Source: Adiantum capillus-veneris | Lineage: Eukaryota; Streptophyta; Polypodiopsida; Polypodiales; Pteridaceae | NCBI GenBank assembly: GCA_014529385.2 | Contig: CM043958.1 | Location: 144,721,734-144,785,733, forward strand | DNA length: 64,000 bases | Direction of reading: 5' to 3' | Shown here: piece after piece, positions 8,887 through 22,976 of the stretch | Position numbering within the stretch: position 1 is the first letter of the stretch | Layout of the letters: each line of letters starts with the position of its first letter | Translations under genes and position numbers: made by a program | Notes under the pieces: model-generated | Database searches by the model: none | What the model was told of the DNA's origin: nothing | Seen by the model: the letters and a program-made list of their open reading frames with translations, nothing else

Positions 8887-11200
8887 CCAGCCTTTTAATG
8901 AGTTAAACTCTTTTGCCTTTTAGCAAGATGTTAGCCATCAAAAGCGTAACTTTCTTTTGGTTGTTCATCAAAGATGTATTTCTTTTGTCGGTAATTACAC
9001 TAAATCTTTGTCGATTCTTTTTCAAGGCAAGCTTGAAATCTAGCTAAGATTTTGCAAGAGCATTGGCTTAGTGATAGTTTGTAGAAATTTGGAAAACGCC
9101 CTCTATTGGAGCTTGTAAACCCTTTGTTTTATATGCTTAAAGTGTTTTATATGCTCGAGTCTCAAAGAGTTTTACATGATTAAGGTGTTTCATATGCTCG
9201 AATCTCAAAGAGTTTTATATGCTTCAATCTTTTTTTTTTGGGTCATACTCAAAATTTTGAATGGTAGTGCTGTATTAACTCAATAATGATTGTACATTAA
9301 GTCTTAAGCTGGGTGGGTGATGCCGTAGGTTTTCTTTCAAAGAATCAAAGATTCCTTTCTTTTCAAGTTTTTTTGAAGTAGTAGAGACGGACATTGTGGG
9401 TGCAAATGTAGTTACAAATTATGTAGTTGTTTGCAAGTATTCTTGTTTATGAATGGGGCTTGTCTTTACAGATAAGAAAACTCGGGTACGGCCATCAAAG
9501 AGATTGTGATTAACCTCAATAAGGGACATGGAAAACAAACACACTTGGTTTTGTTATGGGGAGAGAGGGAGCTACATATAGGGAGCTTAGAGAAGAGATT
9601 GACTCTGGTGGTTTAGTTTCAAATGACTATAGATTTCTGGGAGGCTCACGCATGTTACCCTTCAGAGGTACTGTTTATAGTCTCTGTAGCCTATCCAACT
9701 TTACCAATGGAAAATTGTTGTTCTCTGGTACTGAGCCGTTGCCAGATGCCTTGTTTCCCTCTTCAGTTCTGGTGGTTGTTTGTTGCTCCGTTGTGATGTT
9801 TGATTGATTAGCAAGTTTCTCCTTTTCAGGTGTACTATGTTTAGTAGTGGTATTAGTAGCAATTGATTTTTGACTTCTAGCCTTGAATCCTTCTATTAAT
9901 TCTAGTGTTCTTGGCTTCTTAGCTGCTACTGATGCAATGATTGTGTCAGTGAGTGACCGTTTCTCCCCAACTAGCGCCTTTCCTTTGCCTTTGTCATCAT
10001 ATGTCTTTGCTAGAATCTCCTTTGACTAAGAACCAACCCTACCATCCCTGTCCTCATCAGATGAGTCCAAATTAATCTTGTTTGCTCTACAAGCAGATAC
10101 TTTGTCCTAGATTGTCTACACAACCCTAGACATAGCAGGTATGTCTGCCCGATAGAAAAACTGCTAGATATATCAAGCCTTGAATAACTGCTTGGACTTA
10201 GCCTTGGCAATCTTTTGAATTACACTATTATATAGAAATTGTGTGATATTGATATTGGCCTCTGGTTCAGAACCTTGGCCAGCAGCATCACGAAAAGCTT
10301 CTCTGACAAATACTTTGGGTTATTGTTCAAAGTGATGGTCTCAATAATGAATCTATATACTACAATGTGTTCCAGCTACTAGAATGCCTTGAACACCATA
10401 TTTGTGCTTCTTTCTATCTTGGTCATCTTCTCTTAGAAACTAGATGAGTTCATCATCCATTGTGGGTGTGGCTTTCTGAGTAGTTTGGAGTCTAAATACA
10501 TGTTCCAACTCTCAAGCTATCAATTCAAGCTCTCATCCATTGATAACAACAATACTCTTATCTACCTTGTATGAGGCTAGTACCTGCTGTGTAATCTGCC
10601 CATCAAAGGGAACTGCCGTGGTCTCCCTGATGACTTCTAAACCCCATAATTTGAGTAGAGCCTGCTCGTTTTCTTGAAACACATACTTTGCTCTTTTTTG
10701 AATTGAACCATTCCCAAAGATTCCTTAAGGCTCTCTGTCTCCGTTGTCATCTTGTCAAGGGCTTCTTGCATGCATTGTGACTTCAATTTTCTTCCCATAC
10801 ACGACTCAGATGAAGAAGTTTGAGTTGAAGATGACTTACTTGTGGTAGTTGTCGTGAATGGGTCGTTGAAAAAGAGTAGCAAGGTGTGTCAAGGATGATG
10901 ACCATTGGAGGAGTTTGGATACACAAAGAAGAACCAGGTAGTTGTGAACTCGAAGCAGGCTCTACAGGTTGCCAAGCACGTGGCACAAGAGGTTGCAAGT
11001 AAAATGTCAATGGGCGAACCCGCTGCATAGTTATACGTATCCTTGCCATGAATGTTCCACTTGCTACCCGCCCTTAATCTATGTCCTATATTTGTGACTT
11101 GTCAAACATGCATTGGATTGTTCGATTAATCACTATTAGCAAGATTTTTTTTGGGATTTGTTGTATTTTCTACTTGCGACTAGCCGGCGTTGTTAATGGT
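8887..11200. other. Unclassified, non-coding-looking sequence
   Basis: No gene is recognisable here. Between about 9130 and 9230 there is an imperfect two-copy tandem repeat of about 43 bp with the shared phrase TATGCTCGA(G/A)TCTCAAAGAG. On the minus strand at 10637-11049 there are degraded open stretches, one Ser/Thr-rich followed by a short possible coiled coil (SQCMQEALDKMTTETESLKE). They lie downstream of the decayed integrase at 11215-12506 and might be the 3' part of that element. An 83-codon ORF at 9556-9807 matches nothing I know. Confidence 0.4.
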
Positions 11201-11214
11201 GTGGTTATATCTGA

Positions 11215-13990
11215 TTAAACTGATCGAATGACTGAGATTTGCACTAGTGTTGGAACTGCTGAATCTGATTGAAAGGCCAAAATTGGTACTTGTGCTAGCT
11301 CTTCCACTAGTTTCATGACTGAATTGATGTAGAATGAGTTCATTAGTTCCCAAACTAGTTCTAGTACTGGTTCAACTGGAGCCTCTTTTGCTTTGGAATA
11401 ATATAACTTCTTAGCCCCATTGTATAATCCAGGCAACAGTAGACTCGACAAATCTATGAGTCTCACTATGTCGTTTGAAAATACCCAATCTACCTCATAG
11501 GGTCTTGACCAAGCTATTTTCAAGTTTGGCTTCTTTGGTCCCAATTTGGAATGGTATAGTAGTACTAAATCACCTCTCTAGAACTCTCTGACCTTGATCC
11601 TACTGTCATGCCAATTCTTCCTTCTTTGTTGCACCACTTCTTATTCCAATGAATCCCTCTGTCTGATCTCATCCAGTTGTAGAAAATCATCTAGTTTTTG
11701 TCTCAGGTTCTGATTAAAATCAATCGCATGCTCAACTGCCAGTCGTAAGCTTGGAATGAGGAATTCCATGGGCACTACTACCTCTATTTCATAAACCAGC
11801 TTACATGGGTTCATTCCAGTAGTGACCTTGTAAGTAGTGCGTTATGCCCATAATGTTTTCTGAAGTATGGTATCCCATTGATGTGGTTCCTTTTGAACAA
11901 TTTTAGTGAGTATGGTTTTGATGGTTTTAGCCTGGCTTTTAGCATGGCCGTTAATTTGGGATAATATGGCATTGATTTCTTGTGTTTGACTAAAACATCC
12001 CCATGAGGATCTTCATTGTGTCATTAATGAAATGATTGCCCTGGTCTAACACTATTTCATTGGGACAATCGTATCTACAAATTATATTTATAAATGGATA
12101 AAGCAGTAGACCTGGCAGTGTTATTTGGAAGTGCTTTAGCCTCCACCCATTTGCTGACATAACACGTAGCCATAATGATGTATTTATTCTTTCTGGAAGT
12201 CACCTTCTTGAATGGTTCCATGAACTCAAGCTCCCATTTCATAAATAGTCCCAGTGATTGAATTGGAGTCAAAGGTGTCATATCAATTGTTGTAGGTCTA
12301 TCCATCCTTTGGCATATATCACAGGTTTTACAAAAAGTTCTGACATCAGCGATCATTGATTGCCACCATAATCCTGCTTGAAGGATTTTCTTATAGGTGA
12401 TATTAGTTGAAAAATTTCCTCTTGAATCTCCAGTATGTGCCTCAGTAATAGCCTGTATTTGTCCTTTTAATGTCACACATCGCCAAAGCACACCATCAAT
12501 ACCCAACCTATAGAGAGCTCCAACAATGATGGTGAATTTTAGACTTCAAATAATTAGTGCCTTTTTCTTGTTTTGAGACCAATCCTCTGGGAATTTACCT
12601 AGATGAAGAAAATCGTGCACTTCTTGCCACTTTGGATTTGGATCAGGCTCTTCCTCAGCTGTGTTCTAAAATAATTCAACATCTACTGGTTCATCTCTCA
12701 AAGATGTTTTGAATGTCCTTCAGTGCTTCTGGAAAGAAAATCGGCCCTTCAATGTGATTTGCATGTCTTGTGGAAGGTCTTGAATTCACATTCCATTAGG
12801 AACATCATCCACCTGATTAACCTTCCTTGTATGATTATTTTATAGATAAAAAACAATAAAGCCTGATGATCAACATAGAAGTGGAAAACTTGCTCAGTAG
12901 ATAACGTTTGAATTCGGTTTCACTGAACACCATTCCTAGTGCCTCTCTCTCACTGTTGTTGAATATCCTTGTTTTGTTGAACTGAAACTACGATTGGTGA
13001 AGTAGACTGATAGTCTGTCTTCCCATCAGAATGGGCCAGTATAGCCTCCATTTCCATACTTGAATCGTCAACATGTACATGGAAGATAATGTCCCAGTTG
13101 GGTTGGTGAAGGGTTGGCTTCCTGATCATCATATCTTTTAGACTTTGGAAACTGCATTCACAAGTCCAGATGATTTTTTTCCCTTTCTCTGTGAGTTCAT
13201 ATAGGGCTAATGCTTTAGTTGCAAACATATGAACAAATCTTTGATAAAAATTAATGTACCCCAAGAATGAACTTAGTTCTAAAACCATGGTAGGTGCTTT
13301 GGCTTGCTGAATACTCTCAATCTTATCTTTAGCCATCTCAATACCATTTCTTGAGACAATATGACATAGTAATTGACCCTTCAAGACCATAAAAACAGAT
13401 TTGAATGAATTTAAATAGTTATTTTTCTTCCTGCACCTTTCAAAGATCATTTCCAGAAACAATATATGCATTTCTTCAGTGGAAAAGATACTAAAATCAT
13501 CCACAAAGATGGCCAAAAATTTGTGCAAAAACTCACGAAAAATCTCCATCAGACAGCGGTGAAAGGTTGTTGGAGCATTACAAAGTCCAAATGGCATTAC
13601 CAAATACATAAATGCTCCCCATTCAGTGATGAATGCCATTTTAGCTCTATCTTTTGGTGCAATCTTTAGCTGATTGTAGCCATTATAACCATCCATGAAG
13701 CTATACATTTTGTGGCCTGCAATCTCATCTAACATCATATCCATGAATGGTAATGGGAAGGGATCTTTAATGGTTTGGACATTCAGCTTTTTTTAATCCA
13801 CACATACTCTCAGCTTACCATTTTTTTTTGGAACAACCACTATGGGAAATAACCAGTCGTTGCTTGCCACTTCTGTGATGAACCAGAGGAACTGTGGAGA
13901 AATGGGGTGCATTGGAGTCCAACTCATCAAGATAGAGCAAAATGACCATATCTCCACCGCAAAGAGACAATTTGCACTTCCGTGCAAAAT
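11215..13990 (-). pseudogene. Decayed Tat/Athila-like Ty3/gypsy pol
   Basis: A second gypsy lineage on the minus strand, heavily broken. RT starts near 13990 (VVVPKKNGKLRVCVD) and continues at 13744-12950 with YNGYNQLKIAPKDRAK, MPFGLCNAPTTFHRCL and FVDDFSIFS (the catalytic VDD). It runs into RNase H-like sequence (KIIWTCECSFQSLK). Integrase follows: a zinc finger at 12506-12075 (TFCKTCDICQR) with WELEFMEPF, then a C-terminal piece at 11544-11215. The CNAPTTFHRCLM motif resembles non-chromodomain plant elements (Tat/Athila) rather than the chromovirus family elsewhere in this window. Stops and frameshifts separate every block. Confidence 0.78.
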
Positions 13991-14247
13991 ATTGATCCAT
14001 TTGATCTCGAAGTCAAGGGGGGCACTCTACACACTACAATTGACCCATCCTACTAACCTTTAATGGGCACACACCTATTGACGAGTGACTCCAAATCAGG
14101 TTCGTCTCAAAAGACGACAATTAATTTCACCGGGATCAACTCCAAGTGCAGGATACACAACCAAGGGCCATCCCCCACCATAAGTAACATAGGAGAAGCT
14201 AGATAGGGCAAGTTAGAGGCATAAACGACAATAAAATGAAAATTTTA

Positions 14248-14930
<683 letters not shown>

Positions 14931-15066
14931 AAGATTGCCAAAAATTGTGTTTTTAGTGCACCTTGATTGCTTTATTAGCTTTTCTACTTGTTGGGAACTG
15001 TTAGAACAAGGCTGATAACCATACTTTTTGGTTTTCTATTAGGATCTCTCTCATCGACTTTGAGAG

Positions 15067-15258
15067 TGTTGGGGTATAAAGCCCAATGTGGTCGCCCAGG
15101 TAAGTGGGCGGGCCGCCAGGTATGTACACATGTTCTTTTGTAAAAACCTAATAAGAACTCACTATGCTCTACACATTACAGTAGAGCGAGTTCACCATAT
15201 CGTCGTGCTCTTCTTCTCGCACTCTCTCTCGCGTCGCACTTCCGCTCGTACTCCTTTA
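15067..15258 (+). repeat. 5' LTR of the copia element
   Basis: Runs from TGTTGGGGTATAAAGCCC to CTCGTACTCCTTTA. It differs from the 3' LTR by a 3-bp indel and a few substitutions, indicating a moderately recent insertion. The LTR ends in TA rather than CA if the GAGAG duplication is taken as the boundary. Confidence 0.9.
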
Positions 15259-15260
15259 AC

Positions 15261-15272
15261 TGGTATCAGAGC
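15261..15272 (+). promoter_or_regulatory. Primer-binding site for initiator tRNA-Met
   Basis: TGGTATCAGAGC lies two bases after the 5' LTR. It matches initiator tRNA-Met priming, as in the other copia and chromovirus copies in this window. Confidence 0.9.
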
Positions 15273-16330
15273 TCAGATCGAGGCTCGGGGCAGCATTTGC
15301 AGGTAGCCAGAGTCACCTGCTCAGATTGAAGTGAGATTCGACAGACGAAGACACGGCCCCAATTTCATTCTAAGGTCATCTCGGCCACTGTTCGGCTTCG
15401 ACAGAGTTTTGCGCAGGCCATTTTCGACTACGTGGTCTCGGCGGGTGCAGAACCGACTCTGCAAATTTGGGGTTTCGGCCTACGACTGCAGGTGCTGAGG
15501 ATATCGGCACTCCCAGAGTGCTGATTTGTGGCTGTCTACACATCCAAGGACGGCTCACAGTTCTTGGAGGCGTGTCACATATGACACAGGCGCATCTACA
15601 CACAGATTGTAGGCGACATCCATACTAGTTCATCAGGTAGCTTGTGTTTGCTGCTTGATATTCTAGATTTCATCCTGACATTGCAGGTACTTCCACATGG
15701 GATGTATTGTCAGAGATGATGTATGTCTGTTGAGGGTTTGCTGGCTGTGAGTCACGCAGCAAAAAACCGCTGCAGCGGTTACAGCATACAATGGGAAATT
15801 TGTGGATGTATGACTTTGTGGGAAGTCTATGTACTGTCAGATTTACTGAAGCCTTTGTTGAGGGTCGAGTGAGGTTTTATTGAGCTGGGGGATTCTTGAA
15901 TGTTGAGATCCTTTCGGTGATACAGGTCTTGGAGCGATCCCTCGAGCACCCTTAGATAGGCAGCTAGGATGTATTGACTGTGAGTTAGACAGTTGGGATT
16001 GCATCTTTGCTTTACTGCCGTTGAGGCATTGTCGTAGTCTATGCTTACAAGACAGTGACAAGACAGTGGAGGACAATGAGAGACAGTACAAGTGCAGGAC
16101 AGGTTTACCCACAGCTTACAGTGTTAGAGAGATAGTGGTTTTTTGAGCTTTTTTTTGGTCTGTTTTTGAGTACACCAGAGCCATTTTACAAAGGAGACTC
16201 TACCAAAATTTATGCAGAATCTGAAGCTTTCTTGGTTCATTTGACAGGTTGATATTGGTTCAGAGGTCAGTTTACAGGGGAAACTCTGCCGAATTTTTCC
16301 CAGGAAAGTAAACTACTGTGAAGCGTAGCT
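15273..16330 (+). other. Long leader of the copia element
   Basis: About 1 kb between primer site and gag start, with many short upstream ORFs but no recognisable gene. The gag ATG at 16331 is chosen because it opens a long frame with a typical copia gag beginning (LDGTNFPFWKKQ). Confidence 0.7.
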
Positions 16331-19300
16331 ATGGCTAGATCACAGGACACTGCTCTTTACAATATCAAGAAGCTGGATGGAACCAATTTCCCATTCTGGA
16401 AGAAGCAGATTTGGCATGTGTTGGTACAAAAGAAGCAGATAAAATCTATAAAGCTCAAGGGGATAAAACCAGAAGATATGGATGAAGATGAATGGAGCGA
16501 AATGGATGAATTGGCACTTTCTACCATTATGCTGAATTTGGCAGAATGCGTTTACTTCAATGTAGCAGACGAGATGTCCGCTTATCAAGCATGGTTAAAG
16601 CTGAGTAATCTTTATGAGAAGCAGACTGCAGCTTCACAGGTATACTGGCTTAAGAAGCTTGTTGACTTGAAGATGAAAGAAGGGACACCTATGTCCAATC
16701 ATCTGAATGAATTCAACACAATCTATAGTCAGTTGTCAGCTCAAGGTGTCAAGTTTGATGAACCTGTTAGAGCTATGTTCTTGTTGATCACATTTCCGGA
16801 AAGTTGGGACACTTTTCGCATAGCTTTGAGTAATTCTACACCTCCAGATGGTTTGACCATAGCAGGTGTAGAAGGCAGTCTTCTTACTGAAGAAACCAAC
16901 AGAAAGACAATGGACAAAGGCAAAGGCAAAGGAACAGCCTTAGTTTTCAGGGGAAGGACCAAAGAAAAGTACAAAGGTGGAAAGAGGAATCAATCTCGTA
17001 GCAAGTCCCTAAGTGCTAAAGGCAAGAGTGACATAGAATGCTACCATTGTGGCAAGAAGGGTCACATGAAAAGAGACTACAGAGAATGGAAAGCAGAAAA
17101 AGGCAAAGAGAAAGCTGAAGACCATGGTGAGAAGAACAAGTCCTCAGTGAAGATTCAAGAAATAAATGTGACAAACACTGTTGCAGAGGATGACAGTCTA
17201 GTGTCAGGAGACATCTACTTCTTGAAGAATACAATGGACTCAGCTCTTCTTACAGCATCTGATGGAAATGCACTGAGTGACTGGATTATAGACTCAGGGG
17301 CATCACTTCATGTGTCTCCAAACAAGGAGTGGTTTACCTCTTATGTGACCACTAAAGATCATGTTCGGCTAGGCAATGGGCAAACATGTGAGATCTTAGG
17401 TGTTGGAGATGTTCAATTGAAGTTTCAGAATGGCTCTTCTTTCACGCTGAAGAATGTGAGACATGTTCCCGCAATTACAAAGAGCTTGATCAGCACAGGT
17501 TTACTTGATGATGCTGGCTACGTCACCACTTTTGGACAGAACATGTGGAATATATCCAAGGGTTCTATGACAGTAGCACATGGAGTAAAGTCTGGAGGAC
17601 TTTACATGATTTATGTATCAAATGTCTCTAAAAATGTAATCAATGTAACCGAGCAGCCGAACGTTTCTTTGTGGCATAGCCGGTTAGGACATATGTCCAA
17701 GAAGGGAATGGAAATCTTGTCTCGTTCTGGTTATTTGCCTGGCTTTTCATTTAATGATTTTGAATTCTGTGAACATTGTCTGTATGGTAAGCAAACACAG
17801 TAGCCACATAAGCATAGAAGCAGTAGAAGAGATACACAGTTGGCACTTGTTCATAGTGATTTGTGTGGACCTATGCCTAACCTATCTCTAGGGGGAGCTT
17901 CTTACTTTATGACATTTATAGATTTTTACTCGAGGAAAGTATGGGTTTACTTTCTCAAGCACAAGGATGAAGCGTTTAGTGTTTTCAAACGTTTGTGACA
18001 CTTGTGGAGAATCAGAGTGGCAAGAAGCTTAAATGCTTACGCACTGACAATGGTGGAGAGTATGTTTCAAAGGCCTTTCAGGACTTTTGTGAGTCAAAAG
18101 GTATAAAACGTGAACTTACTGCTCCTTACAATCCTCCTCAAAATGGTGTTGCTGAGAGGATGAATAGGACCATACAAGAGAAGGTCAGAAGTATGTTGTC
18201 TAATGCACAGCCGCCAAATGGGTTTTGGGCTGAAGCTGTATCAACAGCTGTTCATCTTGTAAATAGATCTCCTAGCAAGGTTTTGCAGAAGGATTCAGTG
18301 CCAGAGATGGTATGGTCAGGCAAAATGCCTTCATACAAGCATCTCAGAGTCTTTGGCTGTGAGGCATATACTCACGTTCCAAAGGAATTTAGGAACAAAC
18401 TTGAGCCAAAGAGTAGAAAGTGCATCTTTCTAGGCTATGGTAATTCTGGTGAGATGGGATACAGACTTTGGGATCCCGAATCCAGAAAGGTTATCCGCAG
18501 CAATGATGTTCACTTTAATGAAGCCAAATATCATTCTAAACCAGAGAGGGTTGAGGAGATTAGAAGAGTTGTCTTCCAAGAAGATGGACCTGCACGTGCA
18601 AGACAAAATGTCAGGGCTCAAGAGGAGCAAGGACAGGATAGATTGGAACCACAGGTTGTGGCTGAGCCTGAGCCACCTATTGTGCGTAGATCTAGACGTA
18701 TCACGCGGCCTCTTGATAGGTTTTTTCCATCTATGAACTATGTCATGTTGACTAATTGCAATGAGCCTTCATGTTACAAGGAAGCAGTGCAGATGAAGGA
18801 CTCCGGGAATTGGCAATTGGCCATGCAGTCAGAGATGACAGCTCTGCATAAAAACCAGACATGGAAGCTAGTTAAATTACCACAGGGCAAAAAGGCTCTA
18901 CCTTGTAAATGGGTTTACAGGTATAAGATCACCGCTCATGATAGTCAGCCAAAGTACAAAGCAAGGCTTGTTGCCAAGGGCTTTAAGCAAGAACAAGGCA
19001 TTGACTTTGATGAAGTCTTCTCTCCGGTGGTCAAGATGACTACATTGAGATGCTTTCTTGCATTGGTTGCCATATTAGATTTGGTGTTGCACCAAATGGA
19101 TGTCAAGACAGCGTTCTTGCATGGTGATTTAGATGTGGAAATTTACATGCAGCAGCCAGAAGGGTTTGTTGAGAAAGGCAAGGAAGATTTGGTATGCCAG
19201 TTGTTAAAGAGTCTTCATGGCTTAAACCAATCACCGAGGGCATGGTACCATAATTTCCACAAGTTTATGCTTTCTCAAGGCTACAAACGTAGTGAGTTCG

Positions 19301-20316
19301 ATCACTGTCTATATACAAAGAAGCCTAAGGATGGCAGTTGGATGATCCTTATTTTGTATGTGGATGACATGTTGATTGCTGGCAAGCACTTGGAAGAAAT
19401 TTCAGCTTTGAAGTCAAAGATGGAAAAATCGTTTGACATGAAAGACATGGGTGAGGCAAGTCATATACTTGGTATGCGCATTGAGAGAGACAGATCAAAG
19501 AAGTTGATTTGGTTATCTCAAATAGAGTATATTGACAAGGTTTTGCAACGTTTCAATATGGAGAAGGGAAAGGCACTGAGTGTTCCATTGCCACCATATG
19601 TGAAACTTAGCAAATAAGATTGTCCTGTGTCTGAGGAAGAACAGGCTGAAATGGATAAGATTCCATATGCGTCTACAGTGGGTAGTTTAATGTATGCAAT
19701 GATTTCTACTCGCCTAGACATTGCATTTGCAGTGGGAGTAGTAAGTCGATACATGTCAAACCCAGGCAAGAAACATTGGGAGGCAGTGAAAGGAATATTG
19801 AGATACCTGAAAGCTACAAAGAGTATGCGTCTATGCTATGGGAGTCAAGAGCTAAGTGTAAAGGGTTTTACAGACTCAGATTATGCAGGTGACTTAGACA
19901 ACCGAAGGTCTACGTCAAGGTATGTCTTTACATTGGCTGGTGGAGCAGTATCATGGCGTTCTATATTACAAGATTGTGTTACTCAGTCTACTACAGAGGC
20001 TGAATATGTTGCAGCATCAGAGGCATGCAAAGAATCAATTTGGCTTAATCGACTAGTAACAGATTTGGGAATCAAAGAAGAGATGCCTGTGTTATATTGT
20101 GATAGTCAAAGTGCTATACAATTGGCTCGCAATCCAGTTTATCACTCAAAGACAAAGCATGTGGATGTGAAGTATCATTTCATCAGGGAAATGCTCGAGG
20201 ATAAGCAACTTCAGCTTGTCAAAGTTCACACCACAGAAAATCCTACTGATCTACTTACAAAAGGACTTCCCTCAGAGAGCTTTGCGCATTTTGGCAAGCA
20301 GTTAGGTGTAGGGTAG
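16331..20316 (+). pseudogene. copia gag-pol polyprotein with three inactivating mutations
   Basis: Domains in order: gag (UBN2 type, LDGTNFPFWKKQIWHVL); a zinc knuckle (CYHCGKKGHMKRDY, last Cys replaced by Tyr); a protease active site in WIIDSGASLHVS; GAG-pre-integrase (LWHSRLGHMSKKGM); an integrase core with LVHSDLCGPM, RTDNGGEYVS and PPQNGVAERMN; RT with KARLVAKGFKQ, VKTAFLHGDL and LYVDDMLIAG; and RNase H with FTDSDYAGD and TTEAEYVAAS. Breaks: TAG after GKQTQ (17801-17803), a one-base loss near 17990 that shifts the frame, and TAA (19615-19617) between RT and RNase H. The first and last look like CAG/CAA to TAG/TAA changes. Otherwise the reading is well preserved. Confidence 0.93.
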
Positions 20317-20380
20317 TACATCTCTTGTATATTAGCTTGTATAGTAGCTTCTCTCACACTTAAAGTACCACATTGGACTT

Positions 20381-20581
20381 TAAGTGGGAGGTTGTTGGGG
20401 TATAAAGCCCAATGTGGTCGCCCAGGTAAGTGGGTGGGCCGCCAGGTATGTACACATGTTCTTTTGTAAAAACCTAATAAGAACTCACTATGCTCTACAC
20501 ATTACAGTAGAGCGAGTTCATATCATCGTGCTCTTCTTCTCGCACTCTCTCTCACGTCTCACTTTCGCTCGTACTCCTTTA
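20381..20581 (+). repeat. Polypurine tract and 3' LTR of the copia element
   Basis: A purine-rich AAGTGGGAGG tract precedes the LTR that starts at 20393 (TGTTGGGG) and ends at 20581 (CTCCTTTA). The target duplication GAGAG follows directly. Confidence 0.9.
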
Positions 20582-22964
20582 GAGAGATCCAAAGAAGAAA
20601 CTATGAAGGAAAAATTAGTCAAGCTTCCACCGTATCAGATAGAAGAGGAATCTTTAAAAGAGGCAAATGTTACACGGTTAGCCAAAGAACAACTAGAGAG
20701 AGAACATGTCACAATATACCATGGCATATTCAAAAGTGCACAAGGATCGAGGGTAGAAGTGCAAATGCTGCCCAAGGAAGTTCAAGACCTAGCAAAAGAA
20801 GATGTAGTTAGACCACTACGGGAGAAGATTGGCCTCAAAGGCTACACCGAACTGTAACCCTATGGTGTAGACTACAAGAGAGCTTATGAGTTGCTGCATA
20901 GCATTGCTGAAGAATGTCGGGCTCAATTTCAAATTTCCATAGAAGGGAACATCACAGAAGATCAAGTAGCAGATGCTTTAAGATTGTCCAAGGGGGGGAA
21001 ACCAATGAGAGAATTCCAGCTGCCTACCACTAGCATATTCACTAGCAGATCCACATCATTCTTGGACCTCAAGAAAAAGGAGATAGAGCCGACAATTAGA
21101 CTCTACCATCAACACAAGCCACCAAGGTCCACTGTTCCAAATCATGTAGTGGCATCTATCTTCACTCAGGCATTCAAGAAAGAGGGAGCCACTGAAGCAA
21201 ACTATGCCCACTGTATTCATACCACCTTGATGCATGTAAAGAAGCCAGAGACCATTTCTTTCTTGGAGGCTCCAGAAGCGCTCACAAGGATAGCATATCA
21301 TGCTATCGGCCATGCCGAACACCTACCACCAACCTCAGAACACAAACTTATGGCTAGTAGGCAAAAGAGAAGACAAAGAAGAAGTACATACCAGAGCACC
21401 ATTGGTAGCCACAAGGTTAAAGACGAGATTGCTCAATGTATCAGAAAAAGAGGCAATAGAGCAGTAGCTTTAGGAGGTAACAAATGCATTACAAAACTCC
21501 ACATCATCTGTTCAATGGTGGTAAGTACAACTAAATATTGCAAATGCTCAGTTGGCCTAGTTAGAATCTCGCTCCATGGAATAGAATCAACCACTCAACC
21601 AACTCAGAGATAGCCCCACTGTGGCTACACTACAAAGCATAGCTGAATCCTACAACATTTGAACATAAAGTTAGAGACTTTCAAATGGAAATAAAGCAGG
21701 AGCAGATACAGAGCCTTGAATTGTCTATCGGGTTCATGCAACAAGAAGAGAGTTACCAAAAGGAAATTTCACAGGTGAAGGAAGAACTTAGCAATGCTTA
21801 AGAGGTTGCTAAGACTCAAGCATCCACATCAAGGGAAGAGAAACCAAACATAGCAATGGGAGATACATATGCCTTGCAATTTATCCACTTTGAAGAAGCC
21901 AACACTCAAGAAGGAAATCTCCCAGATCTTGTGATCACCCAAGAAGAAGCCGAACCCTCTGCTCCACCCAAAAGCCTAACTACAGATGAAGAGGCCACGC
22001 TAAAGAAACAAATGGAAGATTAACAAGAGAGATATGGAAAAAAGCTATGCATTGGGAGGAGAGGATCCTGCACTCCATCAATGTAAATCTTCTCACACTA
22101 GCAAATATCAATGAAGAATGGCATCAGGAAGCTCTTCCCTTCCCACTCATCAACTTCAAAGTGTTACAAATCAACAAAAGATTGCTCAAAGATATCGCAA
22201 CCAACCCTACAATGGTACATCCCAAATGGCGAGAGATTTGGTTGAACCGACACCCCAGATATCTCATCTTGTACAAAAATGCACCACCAATTTTAAAGCA
22301 AGATCTTGTGTAGTGTTTGATTTCAAGCCTCCAAAGCTGGCATCATCATACTATCATCCACCCAACTGAAGCGGCCAACATGGCTAAATTATCCAAGGTT
22401 TCCACCACCACCCAATGGTATACCCACTAAAGATTACATGGTGGAAAATCTCTCATCAATTATCCACCTTTTTTGTGGGACACCTGACTTGGTCTGCATT
22501 ATGATGGTCAAGATCTCAAAGATGCTACCTACTTGTCTCCAAATATTTCACCGTGTTGATGAGTAGAAAAATGCAACCTGGATGTCCTTCCTCGAAGGCA
22601 ATAAGGGGTTATGCTATGATTTGTCAGGGCAACCTTCTGAGGAAGTACTCCATGGTTTTTATGCTAGGCTGATGTTTTTACCCTCTTACTACATGAAAAC
22701 CTTTGAAAAGGCATTCTATACGAGGGTTTTCACATATAAAACCAAGATCTTTGGTCCAGACATCACGAATCTGTGAGCTAGGTTTGTAATCTATTAAGCG
22801 ATTGAGCAAAAGAGCAAAATCACCATGCAGTTCATGTCTACAAAAGACAAGGAAATTCACCTCAAGTATCAACAAGGACTGGAACAACGTGCCAAGAGGA
22901 CTATAGCCAGAAAGCTCGACCACTACTTAGCGCCTTAAGCAGTCGTGTCACGAATAATAGAATC
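20582..22964 (+). pseudogene. Degraded gag-like or unclassified retroelement ORFs
   Basis: A broken reading frame resumes after the copia insertion: MKEKLVKLPPYQIEEESLKE, then YELLHSIAEECRAQFQ, DQVADALRLSKGGKPMREF and EGATEANYAHCIHTTLMH in the same frame up to about 21613. Shorter open pieces follow at 22047-22369 and 22582-22776. I recognise no catalytic motif. The charged composition and the position just upstream of a polypurine tract and an LTR suggest an internal part of a Tat/Athila-like or non-autonomous element. Many stops sit at CAG- or CAA-like positions. Confidence 0.5.
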
Positions 22965-22976
22965 AAGGAGGGGGGA
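22965..22976 (+). promoter_or_regulatory. Polypurine tract
   Basis: AAGGAGGGGGGA lies directly before the LTR starting TGTTAGC at 22977. This is the normal plus-strand primer site upstream of a 3' LTR. Confidence 0.75.

Larger units (their letters stand above)
15067..20581 (+). mobile_element. Complete Ty1/copia element (second copia family)
   Basis: 5515 bp bounded by LTRs of 192 bp and 189 bp and flanked by an exact 5-bp target duplication, GAGAG (15062-15066 and 20582-20586). Primer site, gag, protease, integrase, RT, RNase H and polypurine tract are all in the right order. The polyprotein is broken by a TAG near 17801, a one-base deletion near 17990 and a TAA near 19615, so the copy is not autonomous. 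It lies inside an older retroelement. Confidence 0.95.

Noticed and set aside
9556-9807. 83-codon ORF as a small gene
   Set aside because: No recognisable motif, no neighbours supporting it, and its length is compatible with chance.
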